This document shows positions 50,121-58,689 of a DNA stretch of 58,816 nucleotides, one piece after another. Within the stretch, counting starts at the first letter, position 1. Each line of letters starts with the position of its first letter. A program made the translations under genes and the position numbers. The notes under the pieces are model-generated. The model was not told where the DNA came from. It searched no databases and saw only the letters and a program-made list of their open reading frames with translations. Source of the DNA: Pseudomonas sp. Ant30-3. GTDB lineage: Bacteria > Pseudomonadota > Gammaproteobacteria > Pseudomonadales > Pseudomonadaceae. The DNA is taken from contig NZ_JMCL01000082.1 of NCBI RefSeq assembly GCF_000690905.1, positions 1-58,816 on the forward strand, in the 5' to 3' direction.

Positions 50121-50441
50121 AGACAAAAGCTTCCACAGATTTTTACGGCACGCACGTTCCAGAAGCTCTGGCGCGCGCCTTGGGGGCAATCCTTATAATC
50201 GTAGAAGTTCAATTTGTTAATGCGTGATTGACAAACGGGTGACGTCAATATCCTGTTAAAAGGCCATCTCTCGCGGTTTTAGCGGCCTGTAGCAGTGACC
50301 GTTAGTCGGCCAGCGAAGTTAATGGTTAAATGCTGGCGTACTGACACCTTCTGCTTTGACGGATCCCGGTCTAGAGTGGAGGCTTCGTATTTGTCCGGTT
50401 TGTCTGAAAAACCGGCCTGACGCCCCGACAAGAGAAGCAGC
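50121..50441. other. 321-base intergenic region between the alginate lyase and c-di-GMP genes
   Basis: Carries the divergent promoters. On the plus strand TTGACA (50228-50233) is followed at 15 bases by TATCCT, a possible but poorly spaced promoter, and an eight-base perfect palindrome TGACGTCA sits between them (50240-50247). No REP element, small ORF or RNA was recognised. Confidence 0.4.
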
Positions 50442-52565
50442 ATGGAATGCGCGCAAATCACGCCAGCTGAAGGCGGCTCTACCTTACTGATCGTCGACGA
50501 CTACCCTGAAAACCTGGTCAGCATGCGCGCATTGCTGGAGCGCCAGGACTGGCAGGTCATCACGGCTGGCTCCGGTTTCGAAGCCCTCAGTCTGCTGCTT
50601 GAATACGATATCGACCTGGTTCTGCTGGATGTGCAGATGCCTGGCATGGACGGTTTTGAAGTAGCGCGGTTGATGCGTGGGAGCCAGCGCACCCGCCTTA
50701 CCCCGATCATTTTTCTGACCGCCAACGAACAGTCGCAGGACGCCGTGATCAAGGGTTACGCGAGTGGCGCGGTTGATTACCTGTTCAAACCGTTCAACCC
50801 GCAAATCCTCAAACCTAAAGTCCAGGCCTTGCTGGAGCACCAGCGTAACCGCCGGGCGCTGCAGCGTCTGAGCCATGATCTGGAAGTCGCGCGCGCGTTT
50901 AATGCCTCGGTATTGGATAACGCCGCCGAAGGTATTCTGGTCGTCGGCGAAGACGGTCTGATTCGCTTTGCCAACCCGGCCATGTCGCGGCTGCTCAATG
51001 CCACGCAACAGGAATTGCAGGGCACTGTTTTTTTGAATTATCTGCAAAAGCCGCATGTGCCGGTCTGGGCAGACTCGGACCTGCTCAAGGGCTTCAGAGG
51101 CGGCGAAACCTTGCGACTGCACGACGCGCTGTTGCGCACGGCGTGTGGTCAGCAGGTGCCGGTAGCGCTGTCCTGCGCGCCGTTGCCCAGCCCGCAACAG
51201 GCGATGGTGGTGACCGTGCTCGACATGTCAGTGGTGCGCCATCTGCATCAGCAACTGGAGGTCCAGGCCGTCACCGACCCGTTGACCGGGTTGCTCAATC
51301 GCCGTGGTTTTTACCAGACCGTGGAGAACCTGCTGCAGCGCGACGAACGCACGGACAGCGGCTGGGTATTGCTGTATCTCGACCTGGACGGGTTCAAACG
51401 GGTCAATGATTCCCTCGGCCATGATGCTGGCGACCGCGTGTTGCGCTGGGTGTCGGAGCAGCTCAAGGCCTGCCTGCGCCCGTTCGACATACTGGCGCGC
51501 ATTGGCGGTGACGAGTTCACCGCGTTGCTGGACCTGGAAGCGCCCGAACAGGCGGCGAAGATCGCCGAGCAGCTGATTGAACGCGTATCGATCTGTCAGC
51601 AGATCGATGGCCTGGACATCGCCCTCGGTGCGAGTATCGGTATCGCGATCTTTCCCGACTGCGGTGCTGATCTGGACGGGTTGATGCGCGCATCCGACAT
51701 CGCCATGTATGAGGCCAAGCGTGCAGGTCGTCAGCAGTATCGCTTCTACGATCACGATATGAATGGCCGCGCGCGCTCGCGGCTGATGCTCGAGGAAAGC
51801 GTGCGCGCCGCCATCGAGAACCGCGATTTCAGCCTGGTGTATCAGCCGCAGGTGGCAATCGACAGCGGGCAAATCCGAGGGTTCGAAGCACTCTTGCGCT
51901 GGCAGCACCCCAGCGTTGGCGATGTTCCGCCCGGGCTGTTTTTACCGCTGCTGGAGGAAGCGCGGCTGATCAGCCGGTTGGGCAGCTGGATCTATCATCA
52001 TGGCGCCGAACAACGCAAAGCCTGGGAACCCGTGTTTGCAGACGAGCTGGTGCTGGCGGTCAGCTTGAGCGGTACGCAATTCGGCATGCCCAATCTGGTC
52101 ACCGAGTTGCGCCAGGTGCTGGAGCGTCATGACTTGCAAGCGCGTCATCTGGAGGTCGAGATCACAGAAGAGGCCTTGATGCAGCACCCGGAAGAGACCC
52201 GCAAACAGTTGCGACTGCTGCGCAATCTGGGGGTGCGGGTGGCGCTGGACGACTTCGGTTCGGGGCCTTGCTCGCTGTCATTGTTGCGGGATATTGAGCT
52301 GGATACGGTCAAGCTTGACCGGCACTTGATCGCCCGGTTGCCCGAGTCCAGGCGAGACGCCGCGCTGGTGCAGCATGTGATCGACCTCTGTCAGCAATTC
52401 GACATTCTGGTCATTGCTGAAGGCGTGGAAACGCTCGCGCAATACGAGTGGCTGCGTGCAAACGGCTGTGGCTTCGTGCAAGGCTTTCTGGTGGCAAAGC
52501 CGCTGGTCGCCGAAGACGCGGGCGACTTTGTGCACCCGTTCGACTGGAGCGCGTTACCCCGCTGA
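50442..52565 (+). CDS. Response regulator with REC-PAS-GGDEF-EAL layout (cyclic di-GMP metabolism)
   Basis: A 707-residue cytoplasmic signalling protein. Receiver domain about 12-130 (acidic DD in IVDDYPEN, phospho-Asp in LLDVQMPGMDGFE, Lys in YLFKPFNPQ); PAS-like domain about 155-265 (LDNAAEGILVVGEDGLIRFANPAMSRLLN); GGDEF domain with intact catalytic GGDEF (355-359) and an RxxD inhibitory site (R346-D349); EAL domain from about 450 with FEALLRW, EVEITEEA, VALDDFGSG, TVKLD and VIAEGVET. The metal-binding Asn of the usual VNLS segment is Ser541 (AVSLSG), and loop 6 reads DDFGSGPCSL instead of the usual DDFGTGYSSL, so phosphodiesterase activity may be weak while cyclase activity looks possible. 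ATG at 50442 follows AGAGAAG. No cognate kinase adjacent. Confidence 0.93.
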   Translation: MECAQITPAEGGSTLLIVDDYPENLVSMRALLERQDWQVITAGSGFEALSLLLEYDIDLVLLDVQMPGMDGFEVARLMRGSQRTRLTPIIFLTANEQSQDAVIKGYASGAVDYLFKPFNPQILKPKVQALLEHQRNRRALQRLSHDLEVARAFNASVLDNAAEGILVVGEDGLIRFANPAMSRLLNATQQELQGTVFLNYLQKPHVPVWADSDLLKGFRGGETLRLHDALLRTACGQQVPVALSCAPLPSPQQAMVVTVLDMSVVRHLHQQLEVQAVTDPLTGLLNRRGFYQTVENLLQRDERTDSGWVLLYLDLDGFKRVNDSLGHDAGDRVLRWVSEQLKACLRPFDILARIGGDEFTALLDLEAPEQAAKIAEQLIERVSICQQIDGLDIALGASIGIAIFPDCGADLDGLMRASDIAMYEAKRAGRQQYRFYDHDMNGRARSRLMLEESVRAAIENRDFSLVYQPQVAIDSGQIRGFEALLRWQHPSVGDVPPGLFLPLLEEARLISRLGSWIYHHGAEQRKAWEPVFADELVLAVSLSGTQFGMPNLVTELRQVLERHDLQARHLEVEITEEALMQHPEETRKQLRLLRNLGVRVALDDFGSGPCSLSLLRDIELDTVKLDRHLIARLPESRRDAALVQHVIDLCQQFDILVIAEGVETLAQYEWLRANGCGFVQGFLVAKPLVAEDAGDFVHPFDWSALPR

Positions 52566-52614
52566 ATTCGCTACACTGGCGGCCTTTATCGAAGCTGATG
52601 CTGTCCGCCTCACT

Positions 52615-53121
52615 ATGACTGCGCTGAAATACCTCCAGGCTTATCCTGTCGATTTGCAGGACCAAGTGCGCTGGCTGATCACTGAAGGTCGGCTGGGCGA
52701 CTACTTGAGCCAGCGCTATCCCGACAAGCACGACGTGCAGAGCGACAAAGCGCTGTACGCCTACGCGCTGGATTTGAAACAGGAATACCTGAGAAATGCC
52801 CCGGCGATCGACAAGGTGTTATTCGACAACCGCCTCGACCTGACCCACCGCGCCCTCGGCCTGCACACCACGATTTCGCGCGTGCAGGGCGGCAAGCTCA
52901 AGGCAAAGAAGGAAATCCGCGTGGCGGCGCTGTTCAAGGACGCACCCGCGGCGTTTCTGAAAATTATCGTGGTGCATGAACTGGCGCACTTTAAGGAATC
53001 GGACCACAACAAGGCCTTCTACAAACTCTGCGAACACATGTTGCCGGGTTATCACCAGGTGGAGTTCGATCTGCGCGTCTACCTGACGTGGCGGGACATG
53101 CCGGCGATCCCAAACGCGTAG
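52615..53121 (+). CDS. YgjP-type (M48-like) metallopeptidase
   Basis: A 168-residue small zinc-dependent hydrolase of the YgjP/DUF45 group. The HELAHFKESDHNKAFYKLCEHMLPGY segment (about 121-145) has the HExxH zinc motif and the later His and Glu typical of the family. No signal peptide or membrane segment is present. Function unknown; members are often linked to restriction or stress contexts, not evident here. The ATG at 52615 is the first suitable start after the c-di-GMP gene stop (49 bases earlier); a longer upstream frame overlaps that gene and is not used. It is followed by a REP arm and a small wHTH gene. Confidence 0.87.
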   Translation: MTALKYLQAYPVDLQDQVRWLITEGRLGDYLSQRYPDKHDVQSDKALYAYALDLKQEYLRNAPAIDKVLFDNRLDLTHRALGLHTTISRVQGGKLKAKKEIRVAALFKDAPAAFLKIIVVHELAHFKESDHNKAFYKLCEHMLPGYHQVEFDLRVYLTWRDMPAIPNA

Positions 53122-53147
53122 GAGCTAGCGCAGGCTGCGATCTTTTG
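53118..53147. repeat. Single REP arm (GTAGGAGCTAGCGCAGGCTGCGATCTTTT class)
   Basis: A lone arm that overlaps the last bases of the YgjP-like gene (its stop codon is formed by the first bases of the arm). No inverted partner is nearby; compare the perfect doublet at 18016. Confidence 0.8.
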
Positions 53148-53172
53148 ATTTTCAAACACCCGGAGCGCATGG

Positions 53173-53469
53173 ATGGACGTCAGCAAGACCAAAAGCAGTT
53201 TCTATCGCCGTCTTTACGTGGCGTATCTGATCGACAGTGGCGTTGCGAGCAGCGTTCCTGCCCTGACCGAAGTGACCGGCATGCCCCGTCGCACGGCCCA
53301 GGACACCATTGCAGCGTTGGCGGATCTGGACATTGTGTGTGAGTTCGAGCAGGAAGAGGGCGCTCGCAACCATGCCGGTCGCTATCGGATTCGCGAGTGG
53401 GGAGCGATCGACAAGGGCTGGATCGAGGGTAATTTGCGGCAGATCAAAGCGGTGCTGGAATATCCCTGA
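53173..53469 (+). CDS. Small winged helix-turn-helix protein
   Basis: A 98-residue protein that looks like a single winged-helix DNA-binding domain: helix-turn-helix SSVPALTEVTGMPRRTAQDTIAALADL (about 26-52), then a wing (IVCEFEQEEGARNHAGRYRIREWG) and a C-terminal helix. No effector domain. It may be a stand-alone transcription factor; target unknown. ATG at 53173 with GGATGG nearby gives a plausible start at the second ATG of ATGGATG. It follows the metallopeptidase gene after 51 bases and is convergent with elaA. Confidence 0.7.
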   Translation: MDVSKTKSSFYRRLYVAYLIDSGVASSVPALTEVTGMPRRTAQDTIAALADLDIVCEFEQEEGARNHAGRYRIREWGAIDKGWIEGNLRQIKAVLEYP

Positions 53470-53500
53470 CCTGCGCGGTTCAGCATTTGAGGAAAGGGCC

Positions 53501-53953
53501 TTACGGCCGACGCATCCCGATGTGCGGAATGTCATCCTCCAGGTATTCCTCACCCGCCACGACAAATCCGTAGCGCCCGTAATACCCCTGCAGGTGCGCC
53601 TGAGCTGAAAGATAGATCGACACGTCCGGCCAGTACTTGTCAGCCTGTTTCAGCGCCTGCTCCATCAGCTCGTGCCCAAGTCCGGTGCCGCGCGCCTGCG
53701 GGGCGATGATCACCCGGCCGATCACCACGTCGCCGCCCTGCAGCTCTGGATCAAGCAAGCGCAGATACGCCACCAGCCTGTCCTCATCCCACGCCATCAG
53801 ATGGCAGGTGTCACCTGCCAGGTCCTGGCCGTCCACGTCCTGATAACAGCATTTCTGCTCGACGACGAAGACTTCGACGCGCAACTGCAGAATTGCGTAC
53901 AGCTGCTCTTTGCCCAGATCAGTGTGGTGTTTGCAGACCCAATCGATTGTCAT
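53501..53953 (-). CDS. elaA: GNAT family acetyltransferase ElaA
   Basis: A 150-residue acetyltransferase of the ElaA type. It starts WVCKHHTDLGKEQLYAILQLRVEVFVVEQKCCYQDVDGQD, a hallmark of the family, and has the acetyl-CoA loop RVIIAPQARGTGLGHELMEQA (about residue 80). Substrate unknown. ATG at 53953 on the minus strand is the only sensible start and has AAGGAA upstream. It is convergent with the wHTH gene and separated by 254 bases from the divergent binding-protein gene. Confidence 0.93.
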   Translation of the reverse strand: MTIDWVCKHHTDLGKEQLYAILQLRVEVFVVEQKCCYQDVDGQDLAGDTCHLMAWDEDRLVAYLRLLDPELQGGDVVIGRVIIAPQARGTGLGHELMEQALKQADKYWPDVSIYLSAQAHLQGYYGRYGFVVAGEEYLEDDIPHIGMRRP

Positions 53954-54207
53954 TTTTGCATTCCTTGATCAACTCGCCCCGATACTAAGCGCACCGGCGA
54001 AAGATGTCTGTATGGCGAATAAATCTGTGACAAAGGCCAAAATGCCATCATTCATTTCGCGCGCGCTCGTATTCTTTGTGTAATCTGGAATGCAGCGCTG
54101 TGCAATGGCGTCGATGAGCTAGTGTTAGTACCTGGGTTTTGCCGGTACGGGGCCTTGGAGTTTTGGCTGAAACACACCGGGCCTCCCGCCCGTTAAGGAT
54201 TTCTGGC

Positions 54208-54945
54208 ATGCCGCGATTGCATCGAGCGTTGGCCTTGATCGGTTTGCTGTTGCTGACCCACGCGGCAGCCGCGCAAAAACTGCGTCTGGTCGCCGACGCC
54301 TGGCCCCCCTTTACCGACGCCACGCTGATCAACGGCGGGTTGGCGACTGACATCGTCAGCACCGCACTGGCCCGGGCCGGCTATGCCAGCGAGTTCCATC
54401 AGGTCCCCTGGGCGCGAGCATTATTGGGTGTGGGCGAGGGGCGCTACGACGTCCTGGTCAACGCCTGGTACGCCGAGGATCGCACCCGACTCGGCCAGTT
54501 TTCCGGTGAATACCTGATTAACCGCGTGCGCTTTATCAAGCGTAAAGACGCGCCAATCGAATACAACAACTTGCAGCAATTGCACACTTACCCAATTGCG
54601 GTGGTGCGCGGCTATGCCTACTCGTCAGCCTTCGACGAAGACATGGTGCTACAGAAAGTCCCCGTGCACAGTTTCGCCATGGCGGTGCGCATGCTCGCCG
54701 CCGATCGGGTCAAGCTGACGCTGGAAGATGAATTTGTCGCGCGTTATTACTTATCGCGCGAATCCGCCAAAGTGCGTAACGCCGTTGAGTTTTTGCCCAA
54801 GCCATTGAGTGAGAACAGCCTGCACATTCTGGTCAGCCTGAAAAACCCTAAGCATGCAGAAATCGTATCGAATTTCGACCGCGAGATTGCCGAGATGAAG
54901 GCGGATGGCAGTTACCAGCGAATATTGAAGCGGCATGGGATGTGA
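54208..54945 (+). CDS. Orphan periplasmic solute-binding protein (SBP_bac_3 family)
   Basis: A 245-residue periplasmic protein with a signal peptide (about residues 1-22, cut near AAAAQ) and the family start KLRLVADAWPPFTDATLINGGLATDIVSTALARAGY, followed by VPWARALLGVGEGRYDVLVNAWYAEDRT, the lobe-2 hinge. It is therefore an amino-acid-type binding protein; ligand unknown. The ATG at 54208 is after AAGGAT, and an in-frame start 23 codons upstream is not needed. No transporter genes flank it (elaA and yccS). It differs clearly from the other orphan of this family at 26552. Confidence 0.87.
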   Translation: MPRLHRALALIGLLLLTHAAAAQKLRLVADAWPPFTDATLINGGLATDIVSTALARAGYASEFHQVPWARALLGVGEGRYDVLVNAWYAEDRTRLGQFSGEYLINRVRFIKRKDAPIEYNNLQQLHTYPIAVVRGYAYSSAFDEDMVLQKVPVHSFAMAVRMLAADRVKLTLEDEFVARYYLSRESAKVRNAVEFLPKPLSENSLHILVSLKNPKHAEIVSNFDREIAEMKADGSYQRILKRHGM

Positions 54946-54977
54946 AGAACTTGAGGCCCGCTCATGCGACGCGCTCC

Positions 54978-57161
54978 TCAATCCTTGCTCGTACCCTTGA
55001 TCAAGTGCGCCGCCAACGTCCGCAACGGCCCCAGTTGGCGGCAAATCAACGCCAGCTGCGTCTGCACCAGTCGCTGACCTTCGTCGATCTCGTCCGGCAT
55101 TTGCTCCAGCTCATTGGCCTGCGCCTCTTCGTCATCGCTTTGAATCGCGATGGGCGTCTTGCTCGCCAATCCTTGTGCGATTTCATCGATACTCGCGGCC
55201 AGTCTCACCCCCGCGCCGTCAATCAAATGCTCGCGCACATCAGGCGGCAGCGGGGTTTCGCGGTGCGCGCCCAGCCCCGACAGATAACTCAGCAGCGTGT
55301 GCGACAGCACCAGAAAGCGGAAGCCGACATCGGCTTCCTTACGGAAATGCCCGGGCTCCATCAGCATGTTGGCCAGTGTGGTCGACAGCGCCGCGTCGGC
55401 ATTGTGTGCGTTACGCCGGGCGAGACGATAGGCGAGGTCGTCGCTTTTGCCCGCAGCGTATTGCTGCATGATCTGGCGCAGGTAAATGCTGTTGCAGGTC
55501 AGGGTATTGGCCAGCACCTTGTTCAGGCGTCGGCCCTGCCAGTCCGGCAAAAACAGGAACACCGCGAGGCCGGCAATCAGGCTGCCCAGTAACGTATCGA
55601 ACAGCCGTGGCAGGAACAGGCCATAACCGTCGCCCACCTGATTGAAACAGAACAGCACCATCAAGGTGATCGCGGCGGTGGCCAGTGTGTAGCGGGTGGT
55701 GCGGTTGGTGAAGAACACTACCCCGGCGGCGATGGCGAAGCACGATTGCACCAGAGGATTGGGGAACAGATCAAACAGTGCCCAGGCCACGGTCAGGCCG
55801 ATCGCGGTGCCGATAATCCGTTGGCCGAGTTTGCGGCGGGTGGCGCCGTAGTTCGGCTGACACACGAACAGCGTGGTGAGAATGATCCAGTAACCCTGTG
55901 ACGGGTGGATCAAATGCACCATGCCGTAGCCAACACTCAGCGCCAGGGGCAGGCGCAGTGCGTGGCGGAACAGCAACGACGTCGGCGTCAGCTGCGTGCG
56001 CAAGCGAATCCAGACATCCTTGAGGCTGCGCGGCGACCGGTCGAGCAGGCTGCTGTCGGTAGCATCGGCGAGGGCGTCGGGGTTGCTGGCGTCGCTGAGC
56101 AGCCGATCCAGCGTGCCAAGGTTGGCCGCCAGCGCCCGCAGTGATCGCAGCAACCCGCGCCAGGCCGGGTTGCTCTGGATGCGCAAGTGTTCGAGGGAGG
56201 CGTGCAAGTCGCCCAGTGCTTCGGCGAAGCTGGCGTCGTAGACGAACGGCTGGCGCATCTGGATCGATTCCGCCAGCGCTCGGCAGGCTTTGCCTTGCTG
56301 GCGCAGCAGGCGCTGACAGCGGAACAGTACGTCGCTGTGGAAGAACGCTTCCGCCAGCGCGTTGTAGGGATAGTGCGAGGAGCTGGCGCGCTCGTGGATG
56401 TCTTGCGCGAGGAAGTACAGTTTGAGGTAGCGGCTGACTTTCGAGCCGGGCCGACCGTTGCCGACACGGTGCAGGATGATTTCCTTGGCCGCATTCAACG
56501 CCGCGACTACACGGCCGTTCTGCTGAGCAAGTTCCAGCCGTCGCGCTTCCACGTCCATCTGCCGGATAGGCTCGAACAGCGAAGACTTCAACTTCAGGTA
56601 CAAACCCAGTTCACGGAACAGCCGCGCCAGACTTTGCTGCACCGGCTGGTTGGAGAAGAGCGCCTGCCACAGCACTGACAACAGGCCGTACCAGGCGGCG
56701 CCGGCCACCAGCAGCATCGGCTCATGCCAGAAATCGGTGACCGGGCCGCCGCGCTGGTCTACGCCGATCATGGTGTAGACCGAGAGGATGAGGGTGGCCG
56801 AGGCGATCGCGCCATAGCGTTCGCCTAACGCGCCGAGCATGGTCAGGCCGAAACTGGCGAGCGCGAGGGCGATGACAAAAATGATCGGGTAGGGGAACAG
56901 CAATTCGACGGACAGGGCGGCAATGGTGAAACACACCAGCGTCACGGCCAGCGAATTGAGGCGGCCCTGCCAACTGTCGTCGGTCTCGGCCAGGGCGCTG
57001 GCGATGATCCCGAGGAACAACGGGATCAACAGGCGCATTTCGTCCTGATACCAGCACAGCGCCATGCTGCCGGTCAGCGCAATGAACACCCGCACGCTGT
57101 AACTGAATTTATCCAGTGCCCAGAGGCGACGCAGAGACTGTTGGAAAGAGGTCGATGACAT
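54978..57161 (-). CDS. yccS: YccS/FUSC family inner-membrane protein
   Basis: A 727-residue FUSC-type transporter resembling E. coli YccS, possibly an exporter of small aromatic or toxic compounds as for related AaeB; function not established. Two hydrophobic blocks: residues about 15-170 (FIALTGSMALCWYQDEMRLLIPLFLGIIASALAETDDSWQGRL) and about 395-520 (FRHALRLPLALSVGYGMVHLIHPSQGYWIILTTLFVCQPNYGATRRKLGQRIIGTA), separated by a large cytoplasmic helical region. The signature QGYWIILTTLFVCQP is typical. ATG at 57161. It is convergent with the binding-protein gene, which ends 32 bases away. Confidence 0.92.
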   Translation of the reverse strand: MSSTSFQQSLRRLWALDKFSYSVRVFIALTGSMALCWYQDEMRLLIPLFLGIIASALAETDDSWQGRLNSLAVTLVCFTIAALSVELLFPYPIIFVIALALASFGLTMLGALGERYGAIASATLILSVYTMIGVDQRGGPVTDFWHEPMLLVAGAAWYGLLSVLWQALFSNQPVQQSLARLFRELGLYLKLKSSLFEPIRQMDVEARRLELAQQNGRVVAALNAAKEIILHRVGNGRPGSKVSRYLKLYFLAQDIHERASSSHYPYNALAEAFFHSDVLFRCQRLLRQQGKACRALAESIQMRQPFVYDASFAEALGDLHASLEHLRIQSNPAWRGLLRSLRALAANLGTLDRLLSDASNPDALADATDSSLLDRSPRSLKDVWIRLRTQLTPTSLLFRHALRLPLALSVGYGMVHLIHPSQGYWIILTTLFVCQPNYGATRRKLGQRIIGTAIGLTVAWALFDLFPNPLVQSCFAIAAGVVFFTNRTTRYTLATAAITLMVLFCFNQVGDGYGLFLPRLFDTLLGSLIAGLAVFLFLPDWQGRRLNKVLANTLTCNSIYLRQIMQQYAAGKSDDLAYRLARRNAHNADAALSTTLANMLMEPGHFRKEADVGFRFLVLSHTLLSYLSGLGAHRETPLPPDVREHLIDGAGVRLAASIDEIAQGLASKTPIAIQSDDEEAQANELEQMPDEIDEGQRLVQTQLALICRQLGPLRTLAAHLIKGTSKD

Positions 57162-57309
57162 GAAGTGCGAAGGCCTTCCGAGGCAATGGCGCTAAATTGA
57201 GCCAGTAATGACGCCGACGCAATGGCGGCGATCACATCTGACAGCAAAATCTGTTCCTTGCTGGGTGAGATGCAGGTCTGCGCTAGATGCCAGGTCTGCA
57301 TTGAACACT
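57162..57309. other. Leader of yccS without a recognised element
   Basis: Upstream part of the 305-base gap between yccS and the flavoprotein gene. It presumably holds the yccS promoter, but no convincing -35/-10 pair or RNA structure was seen. The rest of the gap is the REP-like repeat. Confidence 0.4.
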
Positions 57310-57442
57310 GGGGCGAGGGGATTTATCCCCGTCGGGCGGCGAAGCGGCCCCCAGATGGGTAAACGCATTACCTCAGGCAGACCTGTGTCGCGGTTTTACG
57401 ACTGCTTCGCAGCCGGACGGGGATAAATCCCCTCGCCACAAA
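57310..57442. repeat. REP-like inverted repeat (GGCGAGGGGATTTATCCCC class)
   Basis: Outer arms GGGCGAGGGGATTTATCCCCG and CGGGGATAAATCCCCTCGCC, with GGCGGCGAAGCGG and a GCTTCGCAGCC segment inside. It is related to the repeat at 37898. Confidence 0.9.
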
Positions 57443-57466
57443 AGCCCCATTCCATTTCGATGCGAC

Positions 57467-58645
57467 TCAGACGTATTGCGCAGCCGCGTAGCCGGAGGCC
57501 CAGGCCCATTGAAAGTTGAATCCGCCCAGATGCCCGGTGACGTCGAGTACTTCACCGATAAAATAAAGCCCCGGGCTTTTCAGCGATTCCATGGTCTTGG
57601 ACGACACTTCGCGCGTGTCGACCCCGCCCAGCGTCACTTCTGCCGTGCGATAGCCTTCGGTCCCGGCCGGCACGACTTTCCAGCTCGCCAGTTTTTCCGC
57701 GATGTCGGCGATTTCGGCGTGGGTGTACTGCTTCATCGGTTTGGAGACGAACCAGTTATCGGCCAGCAGGTTGGCCATCTTCTTGGTGAAGATTTCCCCC
57801 AGCAAGGTTTTCAGTTCGCTGTTCGGGCGTTCGGCTTGCTGCTGTTGCAGCCAGGCCGGGACGTCATGATCCGGCAGCAGATTGATCTCTATCGGATCGC
57901 CCGACTCCCAGAACGACGAAATCTGCAGGATCGCCGGTCCGCTGAGGCCTCGGTGGGTAAACAAAATGTTTTCGCGGAAACTCTGTTCGTTACAGCTAAC
58001 CAGACAATCCACCGAAGTCCCGGACAGCTCTGTGCACAGCTCTTTGAGCTGATCGGTGATGGTGAACGGCACCAGCCCGGCGCGGGTCGCCAGCAGTTCG
58101 TGGCCGAACTGTTTAGCGACCTGATAACCGAACCCGGTGGCGCCCAGGGTCGGAATCGACAGACCGCCCGTTGCGATCACCAGGGATTCGCAGGTGATTT
58201 GATCGAGGGTGGTTTGCAGCAGATAGCCGCTGTCCATTTTCTCGATGTGCTGAATCGATGTGTCCAGGTGCAGGCTGACGCCGACCTGTTCGCACTCGTT
58301 GAGCAGCATCTCGAGGATGTCGCTGGATTTGTTATCGCAAAACAGCTGGCCGAGTTTTTTCTCGTGGTAGGGCACGCCGTGCTTGGCGACCATGCCGATG
58401 AAATCCCACTGGGTATAACGCGCCAGTGCGGATTTGCAGAAGTGCTCGTTGTGCGAGAGAAAATTGCCAGGTTCGGTGTACATGTTGGTGAAGTTGCAGC
58501 GACCACCGCCCGACATCAGGATTTTCTTGCCGGCCTTGTTGGCATGGTCGAGCAGCAACACCTTGCGCCCGCGCCCGGCGGCGGTCAGCGCACACATCAA
58601 CCCTGCGGCGCCAGCGCCAATGATCACGACTTCGGTAGAGCGCAA
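57467..58645 (-). CDS. HI0933/YhiN-family FAD-dependent oxidoreductase
   Basis: A 392-residue flavoprotein of the HI0933 (YhiN/BaiN-like) family, function uncertain. It has the FAD-binding VVIIGAGAAGLMCALTAAGRGRKVLLLD at the N-terminus, GGGRCNFTNM (about residue 47), the mid-protein FTHRGLSGPAILQISSFWE, and the C-terminal FAD contact YFIGEVLDVTGHLGGFNFQWAWASGYAAA. The start is a TTG at 58645 placed seven bases after GAGGA, giving MRSTEVVIIGAG; a longer ATG-started frame exists to 58747 but its first 34 residues run through the REP repeat and are not protein-like. It is on the minus strand, upstream of yccS with 305 bases between. Confidence 0.9.
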   Translation of the reverse strand: MRSTEVVIIGAGAAGLMCALTAAGRGRKVLLLDHANKAGKKILMSGGGRCNFTNMYTEPGNFLSHNEHFCKSALARYTQWDFIGMVAKHGVPYHEKKLGQLFCDNKSSDILEMLLNECEQVGVSLHLDTSIQHIEKMDSGYLLQTTLDQITCESLVIATGGLSIPTLGATGFGYQVAKQFGHELLATRAGLVPFTITDQLKELCTELSGTSVDCLVSCNEQSFRENILFTHRGLSGPAILQISSFWESGDPIEINLLPDHDVPAWLQQQQAERPNSELKTLLGEIFTKKMANLLADNWFVSKPMKQYTHAEIADIAEKLASWKVVPAGTEGYRTAEVTLGGVDTREVSSKTMESLKSPGLYFIGEVLDVTGHLGGFNFQWAWASGYAAAQYV

Positions 58646-58689
58646 AACGGTGTCCTCGAGTTTCGTTGGCAGGCTTGGGAGCGCTATTT

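Noticed and set aside
50228..50254. Sigma70 promoter TTGACA-N15-TATCCT upstream of the c-di-GMP gene as a firm call
   Set aside because: Spacing is two bases short of optimal and the -10 is weak, so it is only mentioned in the intergenic entry.
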